This document shows, in pieces, positions 1-5,747 of a stretch of DNA of 5,770 nucleotides; position 1 is the stretch's first letter; each line of letters begins with the position of its first letter. A program made the translations under genes and the position numbers. This DNA comes from Bacillota bacterium (GTDB taxonomy: Bacteria > Bacillota_E > Sulfobacillia > Sulfobacillales > Sulfobacillaceae). The notes beneath the pieces are model-generated. The model worked only from the letters and a program-made list of their open reading frames with translations. It did no database searches and was not told where the DNA came from. The stretch lies in NCBI GenBank assembly GCA_021820165.1, contig JAKADW010000091.1:1745-7514 (forward strand), in the 5' to 3' direction.

Positions 1-1
1 G

Positions 2-535
2 AATCACGTGGGGGAAATATTAGCCAAGTACGCACCGGAAATTTGGGCGGTGATTTTCTTGCTGCTCTGGTTCTGGCCGCCCTTGAGGGAGAACAAGGCC
101 CGAAGAGCCGTGGTGTATGCTGTGGTCTCGGGCGTGCTCGCCTTAGTGATTAATATGATTTTGGGGCACGTGTTTCCGTATCGACCGCGGCCGTTCGTTT
201 ACGAGCCACACCTCATCCACCAACTGCTGGCGCATAAGCGAGATACTTCATTTCCGAGCGATCATGCGGCCGGCAGTTTCGGATTTGCGATTGGGCTCTT
301 CTTCGCCGGGGCTAGTGATGGGATTTTAGCACTGATTCTTGCGGCCGCAGTTGCCGTTGCACGGGTTTTCGTGGGCCTTCACTGGCCTACCGACGTCATC
401 GTCGGTGCGCTGGTTGGTATTGTGGCGGGCCTCATTGTGCTCGCGCTACGCGGATGGTTGGAGTGGCTGGTGAAATTGTTATTCCGTATTTTCGGCATCA
501 GACCTGAGTCTCGGTATCGCCGTCGTCAGTGGTAG
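2..535 (+). CDS. bcrC: PAP2-family phosphatase, BcrC-like undecaprenyl-diphosphatase (5' partial)
   Basis: Integral membrane phosphatase of the PAP2 superfamily. BcrC-type members dephosphorylate undecaprenyl diphosphate to recycle the lipid carrier of peptidoglycan synthesis, and they affect bacitracin tolerance. Numbering from the GTG at 8, the three PAP2 motifs are visible: RPRPF (59-63), SFPSDH (81-86, catalytic His86) and the third motif with Arg119, His125 and Asp129. Hydrophobic segments lie near 11-24, 33-52, 89-118 and 127-147, followed by a basic C-terminus ending RRRQW. The reading frame is open to the window edge. The family normally has about 20-30 residues before the EYAP-like segment (here KYAP at 7-10), so the GTG at 8 is probably internal and the true start lies upstream. 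The next gene begins 2 nt after the stop, suggesting an operon. The PAP2 family is secure. BcrC is the best guess, but another lipid phosphatase is possible. Confidence 0.85.
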   Translation, partial: NHVGEILAKYAPEIWAVIFLLLWFWPPLRENKARRAVVYAVVSGVLALVINMILGHVFPYRPRPFVYEPHLIHQLLAHKRDTSFPSDHAAGSFGFAIGLFFAGASDGILALILAAAVAVARVFVGLHWPTDVIVGALVGIVAGLIVLALRGWLEWLVKLLFRIFGIRPESRYRRRQW

Positions 536-537
536 CG

Positions 538-1164
538 ATGACGATTCTTGGCGTATTGTGGGCTTTAGCTGGACTCATAATGAGTGGGATTCGCGGGCGT
601 CGATTGCCATCCGACCGGATGGCCCTCGGCGCCTTGTGCGTTATAGGGACGGTGGCGGGATTCCTATGGGCTGAACGGCACCCAGGACTATGGATAGGTT
701 TCCTGGCGGCGATTTCCCTAGCGACCGGGTGGAAGCTTCGGGGGCGGGTCCGAAGCCTCTTGAGCGTTTTCGCGGGGATAACGTTAGGGTTTTCACTCTA
801 CCAAGCTGGTCCATCGGTCGTTTGGGGTGCATTCCTCGGGATTTTTCTCTGGGCCGCGGCCTTTTATGGGCTACGCCCACCGAAGAATGCTCCGAACCTT
901 CGTGTTCCACCCTATCGGCAACATATGCTAGTCTGCCAAGGACGCGCTTGCCGTGCTCACGGCGCCCAACTGCTCTTGGGTGCCATGGGGGAATTTACGG
1001 GATTTCGGGCCCGTAAGGGCCACAGAATCACCCCTGTGCGTTGCCTTGGCGCTTGTGGCCGAGCTCCGGTGGTCGCGTTGGAACCGGACGGTCTTATATT
1101 TACCTCAGTGAACCTTCACGACTTAGAGGCATTGTCGAGTTGGGGAGGAGCCCATGAAGACTGA
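538..1164 (+). CDS. Membrane protein with C-terminal thioredoxin-like [2Fe-2S] ferredoxin domain
   Basis: A two-part protein, not recognised as a named gene. Counting from the in-frame GTG at 529, the first ~115 residues form about five hydrophobic helices (roughly 4-20, 31-48, 53-68, 76-92, 95-114). Basic clusters at 22-25 and 69-75 and after helix 5 predict N-outside/C-inside topology. The last ~80 residues resemble the thioredoxin-like [2Fe-2S] fold of NuoE and small shethna-type ferredoxins. Cys136 and Cys141 (CQGRAC) are followed by Cys172 and Cys176 in CLGACGRAPVV, a C-x4-C-x30-C-x3-C pattern. The cluster domain should therefore lie in the cytoplasm and carry electrons; the partner is unknown. 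I prefer the ATG at 538 (208 residues), 2 nt after the PAP2 stop, over the GTG at 529, which overlaps that gene. No strong ribosome site is visible, so translational coupling is likely. It overlaps the next gene by 11 nt. Confidence 0.82.
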   Translation: MTILGVLWALAGLIMSGIRGRRLPSDRMALGALCVIGTVAGFLWAERHPGLWIGFLAAISLATGWKLRGRVRSLLSVFAGITLGFSLYQAGPSVVWGAFLGIFLWAAAFYGLRPPKNAPNLRVPPYRQHMLVCQGRACRAHGAQLLLGAMGEFTGFRARKGHRITPVRCLGACGRAPVVALEPDGLIFTSVNLHDLEALSSWGGAHED

Positions 1165-1306
1165 CGGGTTGATTTTGCTGGCCGTGGATTTTGCGCTATT
1201 GCTGGCGGTTTTCGTCATGTTGGCGCGGATCCAAAGTCGAATTGAGCGCATCGAAAAGCGTCTCTATTCCAAACGACAAAAAAAGACGGCGGCAAAAAAG
1301 GATTAG
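1154..1306 (+). CDS. Small single-pass membrane protein (50 aa), hypothetical
   Basis: A short gene encoding 50 residues (ATG 1154, TAG 1304-1306). A strong Shine-Dalgarno, GGAGGAG at 1144-1150, lies inside the end of the previous gene and supports this start. The two genes overlap by 11 nt in different frames, typical of translational coupling. The protein has a five-residue N-terminus and one hydrophobic helix at about 6-24 with an acidic Asp12 inside it. A strongly basic, charged helical tail (25-50) follows, containing IERIEKRL and ending in a Lys-rich stretch. The basic tail predicts N-outside/C-inside insertion. No family was recognised. It could be a subunit or stabiliser of the upstream membrane ferredoxin protein, judged only from overlap and shared membrane location. 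The strong ribosome site and the coupling make it more likely real than a chance ORF. Confidence 0.68.
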   Translation: MKTDGLILLAVDFALLLAVFVMLARIQSRIERIEKRLYSKRQKKTAAKKD

Positions 1307-1357
1307 CTTCGGTGCGAAGGGAATTATCTTGTTCGACAGCAAAGGGGCGATCGCGAC

Positions 1358-2218
1358 ATGCGAAATGTGCTGGTCACGGGAGTGACCGGCTTTTTAGGAC
1401 AAGAATTATCAACGCGGTTAATGCGCATGGGATACCGGGTGCTTGGCCTGACGCGGGACATTCGGGACGATTTGATGGCGGTGCCGATTGTGGGCGATCT
1501 CCTCTCCGATGCGCCATTTGAGGGCCCGGATTTGCCCGTCGATGCCATCATCCATGCGGCGGGCCACCATCCCGGGGAAACCGGTGACGTCGAAGCGCTT
1601 CACGAGGAAGGGACTCGGCGTATCGTGCGGGAAGCGCAAATACGCGGGATTAAGCGTTTCGTCTACATTAGCGCCATGGGGGCTGGCTTTCACGCACCCA
1701 CGCGGTTTCAGCGCTCCAAGTGGGTGGGCGAGCAAGTGGTGGTGAATTCCGGCCTCGACTACACGATTTTGCGGCCTCATTTAATGTTTGGCCATGGGTC
1801 GGAAACCTTTAAACGGTTGGAGGAGGCGGCTAATCGTCCCTGGGCGGTGCTGCCGGAATCCAAGCCGCTCATTCAGCCGGTGTACGTGGGGGACGTGGCC
1901 GAAATTGCCTTGCGCTCTCTGTGGTTGGAGCGAACGGTGGGACAAATCTATGATATTGGGGGTCCACAGTCCATGAAATTGGAGGACGTGGTCCGCCACA
2001 TCGCCAAGGACGTCCACTTATTCCGCATTTTGACCCTACGCATTCCTAAGCGCTACGCCTATTACGTCCTAAAACGGGTCGGGCGTGTAGGCCCGATATT
2101 GACGGGTGAGGAGTGGGGCTTCCTGCAGCATGAGTTTACCCGTCAGGATTCGCGGTGGCTGCTCGACTTTGGCATCCTTCCGCATTCTTTGGCCGTCTAT
2201 TACTCGCCGTTGACCTAA
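1358..2218 (+). CDS. Atypical SDR-family NAD(P)-binding protein (NDUFA9/epimerase-like)
   Basis: A 286-residue Rossmann-fold protein of the atypical short-chain dehydrogenase/NAD-dependent epimerase group. The N-terminal VTGVTGFLG carries the GxxGxxG dinucleotide-binding motif (Gly8, Gly11, Gly14). Arg33 at the end of the second strand hints at NADP(H). GDLL (46-49), DAIIHAAG (62-69) and FVYISAMGA (101-109) are the expected following strands. DYTILRP (134-140) is typical of the NDUFA9-like/SDR-a5 group. The usual catalytic Tyr of YxxxK is Phe117, while Ser120 and Lys121 are kept, so a binding or chaperone-type role is possible rather than classical dehydrogenase activity. The start ATG at 1358 has AAAGGGG (1341-1347) 10 nt upstream. 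A 51-nt gap separates it from the small membrane gene, so co-transcription is plausible but unproven. The substrate is unknown. Confidence 0.88.
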   Translation: MRNVLVTGVTGFLGQELSTRLMRMGYRVLGLTRDIRDDLMAVPIVGDLLSDAPFEGPDLPVDAIIHAAGHHPGETGDVEALHEEGTRRIVREAQIRGIKRFVYISAMGAGFHAPTRFQRSKWVGEQVVVNSGLDYTILRPHLMFGHGSETFKRLEEAANRPWAVLPESKPLIQPVYVGDVAEIALRSLWLERTVGQIYDIGGPQSMKLEDVVRHIAKDVHLFRILTLRIPKRYAYYVLKRVGRVGPILTGEEWGFLQHEFTRQDSRWLLDFGILPHSLAVYYSPLT

Positions 2219-2250
2219 GGACATAACTTCCGGGCATGGGACATACCATG
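2219..2250 (+). repeat. Direct repeat GGACATA x2 overlapping dyad CATGG-N6-CCATG
   Basis: GGACATA occurs at 2219-2225 and 2239-2245, exactly 20 bp apart, extending to 8 of 9 bases matched. The second copy sits in the loop of an inverted repeat, CATGG (2235-2239) and CCATG (2246-2250). All of this falls within the short gap before spoIVFA. It may be an operator, or simply the -35/-10 pair of the promoter called here. The repeats are seen directly; any binding role is inference. Confidence 0.4.
2221..2249 (+). promoter_or_regulatory. Candidate sigma-E-type promoter upstream of spoIVFA
   Basis: CATACCAT at 2242-2249 differs by one base from the sigma-E -10 consensus CATACAnT. ACATAAC at 2221-2227 shares only the CATA core with the sigma-E -35 and lies 14 nt upstream, an acceptable spacing. 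The spoIVF operon of Bacillus subtilis is known to be sigma-E controlled, which is why this match was considered. A caveat is that transcription would begin near 2255, leaving only a ~12-nt leader that begins at the ribosome site. Tentative. Confidence 0.35.
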
Positions 2251-2254
2251 TGTC

Positions 2255-2261
2255 GGAGGGG
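2255..2261 (+). promoter_or_regulatory. Ribosome binding site that sets the spoIVFA start
   Basis: GGAGGGG ends 6 nt before the ATG at 2268, an ideal distance. The upstream GTG at 2250 has the motif inside its own reading frame, and the ATG at 2262 follows it with no spacer. The motif therefore selects 2268 among three in-frame candidates. Confidence 0.75.
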
Positions 2262-2267
2262 ATGACG

Positions 2268-2906
2268 ATGGGCGAGCCCGAACTGACATGGTCGAAGGCC
2301 GAGCCGGTTCATCCGGATGCCCAGCCACCCTTGCGATGGGTCCGTTGGCTGGTGGCTGTGCTTATCTTAATGACTCTGGTGCTTGCCGAGCACACGTCGG
2401 GTCGTGTGGCCAACGAGGTTAGGACCCAAACCAAGCATTGGATCCACACCACGGTGAGCTTGCCGAAAGGACTCAAGTGGGGCTCGTTGTCCTTCCCGTC
2501 CCGGCCGGCGTCTCAGACGGCGGCAGAGGCCAAGACGCCTCAGTGGATTGCCCCGGTAAGCCACGCGACGTTGGTCGAAGGCTTCGGCTGGAAAGGAACG
2601 GGCGCTAAGGCCGTGTTCCACTCGGGCGTCACGCTGAAGGTGCGGGGTCGGGCACCGGTTTTGGCGGGGACGTCGGCTCTCATCCAAAAGGTGGGTCGGA
2701 ACAAGGTTGTCTTTCGCTCCGGAAGCTACCAAGTGACATTTTTTGGCCTTAAGCCCTCGCCTCTAAAACACGGCGAGCGCGTGCAGGCCACCACAAAGGT
2801 GGGTACGGCAGACGCGCCTACGTTGAAGATTGCCGTCACTCGGGACGGTTATCCCGTCAACCCGCTCGGATCGACATTCTACGGATCGCGTTTTCTGAGC
2901 CATTAA
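2268..2906 (+). CDS. spoIVFA: SpoIVFA-like sporulation regulator with inactive LytM/M23 domain
   Basis: Likely homologue of SpoIVFA, the membrane protein that, with BofA, holds SpoIVFB inactive in the mother-cell-derived outer forespore membrane until the forespore signal arrives. The 212 residues comprise a short cytoplasmic N-terminus, one membrane helix at about 25-40, a linker, and a C-terminal M23-like domain at about 94-200. The M23 site is degenerate. HSGVT (118-122) keeps the His but has Thr where the metal-binding Asp belongs, and Arg150 falls near where the HxH site would be expected, with no HxH present. Loss of peptidase ligands fits SpoIVFA, which is a scaffold and not an enzyme. 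It is shorter than the ~264 residues of the B. subtilis protein. Its stop lies 1 nt before spoIVFB, the strongest contextual support. Alternative: a generic degenerate M23 protein, unlikely given the neighbour. Confidence 0.78.
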   Translation: MGEPELTWSKAEPVHPDAQPPLRWVRWLVAVLILMTLVLAEHTSGRVANEVRTQTKHWIHTTVSLPKGLKWGSLSFPSRPASQTAAEAKTPQWIAPVSHATLVEGFGWKGTGAKAVFHSGVTLKVRGRAPVLAGTSALIQKVGRNKVVFRSGSYQVTFFGLKPSPLKHGERVQATTKVGTADAPTLKIAVTRDGYPVNPLGSTFYGSRFLSH

Positions 2907-2907
2907 C

Positions 2908-3780
2908 ATGCCGCGCCCTCCGTTATGGCGTCAAATACGCGTCAACCCCCTGTTTTTGGTGGTGTTGGCGCTCTATTGGGTGGCTGGCCACGGGCACACC
3001 ATGGTGATTGCCTTCTTGGCGGTAACCCTTCATGAGCTGACTCACGCGTTGGTGGCGGATTTGTACGGCCTTCCCATTGAACGGATTGAGATTTGGCCGT
3101 TTGGCGGGATGGCGCGTATCCCGGGCCTAGACGCGGAGGATCCGTATGTAGAGACGATGGTCGCGGTTTCGGGACCTCTCGCCAATTTCTTTTGGGCCGC
3201 GTTCGCTTGGGGGCTCGATCGGGCACTACCCTTTAGTCCGCAATATGTGACTCTTTTCATTGAGGCCAATTTAGCCATTGGCGCACTCAATCTTTTACCC
3301 GTCGCCCCACTGGATGGAGGACGCTTGGCACGTCTTTACTTGTCCCGCCAAATCGGCTATCAAGAGGCGGAGCATCGCGTGCGGGAAGCCGGGTTATGGC
3401 TCGCCCGGGCGCTCTTTGCGCTCTCTTTGTTGCTCGTGGTATTCGATCAAGTACAACTCGGTCTCGGGATCTTCGCGGCTTTTCTGTATTGGGGCGCCTA
3501 CCGGTCGCCGCATCATGCGCCGTATCTCATCATCCGCGATTTAGGACAACGCCTGCTGGGATTTCAACGGCGCCCGGTATGGCCGGTGGAGGACTTGGCG
3601 GTGCGTGGCGACGTGCCGTTAGGGGACGTTCTCCGCGTCATGCGGCCGCTAAAATATCATCGGGTGGTGGTGTTGGATGATCGTATGCAGCGTTTGGGTA
3701 TTCTCTATGAAGAAGCGCTTTTGTCAGGCATGGAGCGTTTTGGCCCCGGTGTCCCGGTGGAGGAACTTCTCTCCGGGTAG
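2908..3780 (+). CDS. spoIVFB: SpoIVFB-like intramembrane metalloprotease (pro-sigma-K processing)
   Basis: Site-2 protease of family M50. In spore formers SpoIVFB cleaves pro-sigma-K within the outer forespore membrane to start late mother-cell transcription. The zinc site is clear: HELTH with His42, Glu43 and His46, and the third ligand Asp136 in NLLPVAPLDGGR (128-139). These positions nearly match those of the B. subtilis enzyme, and the length of 290 is also almost equal. Several hydrophobic helices span about 12-200. The last ~70 residues (about 221-290) look like a single CBS-type module, the part that in SpoIVFB responds to ATP and contacts the substrate. The gene starts 1 nt after the spoIVFA stop with no strong ribosome site of its own, so it is probably translationally coupled to it. 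All catalytic residues are present. A general M50 protease is the only real alternative. Confidence 0.9.
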   Translation: MPRPPLWRQIRVNPLFLVVLALYWVAGHGHTMVIAFLAVTLHELTHALVADLYGLPIERIEIWPFGGMARIPGLDAEDPYVETMVAVSGPLANFFWAAFAWGLDRALPFSPQYVTLFIEANLAIGALNLLPVAPLDGGRLARLYLSRQIGYQEAEHRVREAGLWLARALFALSLLLVVFDQVQLGLGIFAAFLYWGAYRSPHHAPYLIIRDLGQRLLGFQRRPVWPVEDLAVRGDVPLGDVLRVMRPLKYHRVVVLDDRMQRLGILYEEALLSGMERFGPGVPVEELLSG

Positions 3781-3784
3781 CGAA

Positions 3785-3812
3785 TTGACGCGAGGGTGGT
3801 TCGTGGTATGAT
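3785..3812 (+). promoter_or_regulatory. Sigma-A-type promoter with extended -10 for rng
   Basis: TTGACG (3785-3790) and TATGAT (3807-3812) are each one base from consensus, with a 16-bp spacer. TGG directly before the -10 makes an extended -10 (TGn). Transcription should start near 3819, giving a ~75-nt leader. The promoter begins 5 nt after the spoIVFB stop, so it separates the vegetative RNase gene from the sporulation pair. The leader contains a weak hairpin, TAAGGG (3829-3834) with TCCTTA (3845-3850), and no terminator for the upstream operon. Confidence 0.72.
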
Positions 3813-3893
3813 ATTCTAGAGGACATCCTAAGGGATTTCGTGCCTCCTTAAAGTTTAGAAATTTTTGAGAATCGAAGAAAGCGGGGTTTCACC

Positions 3894-5729
3894 ATGCCAC
3901 GGCGCAGGCGTCGCCGTTGGGGGATTTTGCCAGCCCTCGTAGTGGCTGACACGGCGGAAGAGGTGTCCGGCGAAAAATCCCTGGGGGACGCAGATACGGA
4001 GAGCGCCCCTGCCGAGCCGGAGCCAAAAGTTTTTAAGGAACTTTTAATCAATTACGGATCACACGAAAGTCGTTTAGCTGTTGAAGAGGATGGACAGCTG
4101 GTCGAGTTTTACATTACCCATGAGGAGGCCGATCAAGCGGCGGGCAACATCTACAAGGGCCGGGTGGAAAATGTTCTGCCAGGGATGCGGGCGGCCTTCG
4201 TCAATCTAGGCTTAGAGAAGAATGCTTTTCTCTATGTCGATGATGCCCATGCTGAAGACCGCGACCACACGAAGTCGAGGCCCATTCAAGACGTGTTGAA
4301 AGTGGGCCAAGAGGTAGTGGTGCAAATTGCCAAAGAACCGATCGGTAACAAGGGGGCGCGGGTCACCACCGACATCAGTCTGCCGGGGCGGTATTTGGTG
4401 TTAACACCCTATTCGGAGACGGTTGGGGTGTCACGTCGCATCGAGAGCGAGCGTGAGCGTGAGCGGCTTCGCGAAATGGCCGAACGGCTTCGTCCCAAAG
4501 GGATGGGCCTCATTGTGCGCACCGTCGCCGAGGGAGCCTCGCAACGGGCCTTAATGCGCGACCTGGCCTATTTACGACGTGTGTGGTCCCGAGTCCGGCA
4601 TAAGAGCCGGACGTCAAAGGCACCGCAAATGCTTCATCGGGAGGCGGGATTGATTGCCAAGAGCCTCCGCGATCATTTGGACGAGAGTGTGGACCGCTTC
4701 ATCATTGATGACTCCAACGCATTTATGCGCGCCCGAGAGCTGGCGCAATCGTTGTCCCCGGCGCTCAAAAATCGCATCGAACTGTATCAGGGGTCCCTCC
4801 CTTTGTTCGAAGCCCGAGGCATCGAAGCCGAGCTCGACCGGGCGCTCAAGCGGCGGGTGTGGCTGAAATGTGGCGGGTATCTGGTCATTGACGAGACCGA
4901 AGCCCTTACCGTCATCGACGTTAATACGGGCAAAAATGTCGGCTCGACCGATCTTTCGGATACCGTCTTGGCGACCAACAAGGAGGCGGCGGTGGAGATC
5001 GCCCGCCAGTTACGCTTGCGCGACATTAGCGGCATTGTCATTGTGGACTTCATTGACATGGAGGACGAAGCCGACCAAACGGAAGTCATTAAGACCTTTC
5101 AGAAAGCTCTGCGCGACGATCGGACCCGAGTCACCGTGCTGGGGCTCACGCGGTTAGGGCTCTTGGAGATGACGCGGAAGAAAGTCCGGGAGTCCCTACT
5201 GAATCAGATGACCCGGGTCTGCCCCGTCTGTGAGGGACGCGGGCATGTGCTCTCCGAAGATGTGGTAGCGCGGCGGGTCCGGTATCGCATTATGGAAAAA
5301 CTGCGCGAGACGGGTGCGGAGGCGGTGCTGGTGGAAGCCCATCCCCTAGTGGCAGCCCATTTAATTGGGCCGGGGGGGAGCAATCTTCGCTTGCTAGAAC
5401 ATGAAACGGGCCGCTCCGTCTTCGTTCGTGGCGTGGACGTGGTCGATATCAACCATGTCGATTTTGTGGCCGTAGGCAAAAAGGTGGAGGTGGAGCAGAG
5501 TGCGCTCCCGGTTCATGATGGCGACCGACTGGAGCTGGAAATTTCCGAGCGCCACGCCACCAATCCCAAAGATGGGATTGCCCGCATTTCTGGCTATGTG
5601 GTCGATATTGAAAGCGGCGGCAACCATGTTGGTGAACGGGTGGCAGTGGAGATTATTCGGGCCCTCAGAACCTTCGCCACCGCCCGCATCGTATCCAGGC
5701 CTGAAGACGAGGTGGCGGCCAGTAAGTAA
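3894..5729 (+). CDS. rng: Ribonuclease E/G family endoribonuclease with C-terminal TRAM-like domain
   Basis: Single-strand-specific endoribonuclease of the Rne/Rng family, acting in rRNA maturation and mRNA turnover. The core starts near residue 47 (FKELLIN). It contains an S1 domain (about 76-157, NIYKGRVENVLPGM), a 5'-sensor with Arg209-Thr210, and the DNase I-like catalytic part with Asp342, Asn344 (IDVNTG) and Asp385 (IVDFIDM). The Zn-link CPVC (443-446) follows. A constant offset of about 39-40 from the E. coli RNase E residues as I recall them suggests nothing essential is missing. The region 480-515 holds a KH-like IGPGG loop, and 538-602 resembles a TRAM domain, as in clostridial homologues. 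The first 44 residues are an extra segment: six arginines (3-8), a short hydrophobic patch, then an acidic linker. The ATG at 3894 has a weak GGGG site 7 nt upstream; GTG at 3942 or 3963 are alternative starts. The expected downstream gene is rplU. Confidence 0.93.
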   Translation: MPRRRRRRWGILPALVVADTAEEVSGEKSLGDADTESAPAEPEPKVFKELLINYGSHESRLAVEEDGQLVEFYITHEEADQAAGNIYKGRVENVLPGMRAAFVNLGLEKNAFLYVDDAHAEDRDHTKSRPIQDVLKVGQEVVVQIAKEPIGNKGARVTTDISLPGRYLVLTPYSETVGVSRRIESERERERLREMAERLRPKGMGLIVRTVAEGASQRALMRDLAYLRRVWSRVRHKSRTSKAPQMLHREAGLIAKSLRDHLDESVDRFIIDDSNAFMRARELAQSLSPALKNRIELYQGSLPLFEARGIEAELDRALKRRVWLKCGGYLVIDETEALTVIDVNTGKNVGSTDLSDTVLATNKEAAVEIARQLRLRDISGIVIVDFIDMEDEADQTEVIKTFQKALRDDRTRVTVLGLTRLGLLEMTRKKVRESLLNQMTRVCPVCEGRGHVLSEDVVARRVRYRIMEKLRETGAEAVLVEAHPLVAAHLIGPGGSNLRLLEHETGRSVFVRGVDVVDINHVDFVAVGKKVEVEQSALPVHDGDRLELEISERHATNPKDGIARISGYVVDIESGGNHVGERVAVEIIRALRTFATARIVSRPEDEVAASK

Positions 5730-5732
5730 CCG

Positions 5733-5747
5733 CCTCGGGATCCGAGG
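5733..5747 (+). other. Short hairpin just after rng
   Basis: CCTCGG (5733-5738) and CCGAGG (5742-5747) form a 6-bp GC-rich stem with a GAT loop, 3 nt after the rng stop. No T-run follows, so it is not a standard intrinsic terminator. It may be an mRNA 3'-end stabiliser or part of a leader for the next gene, probably rplU, which lies outside the window. The stem is seen directly; its role is unknown. Confidence 0.4.

Noticed and set aside
641..910. Minus-strand open frame within the membrane ferredoxin gene
   Set aside because: It lies opposite a well-supported coding region, with a low-complexity Pro/Arg/Ser-rich product and no recognisable domain.
690..1016. Plus-strand open frame of 108 residues in another frame of the same gene
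   Set aside because: The product has no domain-like pattern, while the overlapping frame carries membrane helices and the Cys motif.
1307..1319. Hairpin CTTCG-GTG-CGAAG right after the small membrane gene, as a terminator
   Set aside because: The stem is only 5 bp and the following bases are not a T-run, so termination is not supported.
1191..1385. Plus-strand open frame bridging the small gene and the SDR gene
   Set aside because: It has no ribosome site, conflicts with two better-supported genes, and its product shows no coherent features.
2250..2267. GTG at 2250 or ATG at 2262 as the spoIVFA start
   Set aside because: The GGAGGGG at 2255-2261 is correctly spaced only for the ATG at 2268.
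3894..3920. Arg-run at the rng start as a signal peptide
   Set aside because: The hydrophobic patch is too short and is followed by an acidic linker and a cytoplasmic RNase core.
3848..4051. Minus-strand open frame facing the rng start
   Set aside because: It is opposite the promoter leader and the N-terminal extension of rng, and its composition is that of a shadow frame.
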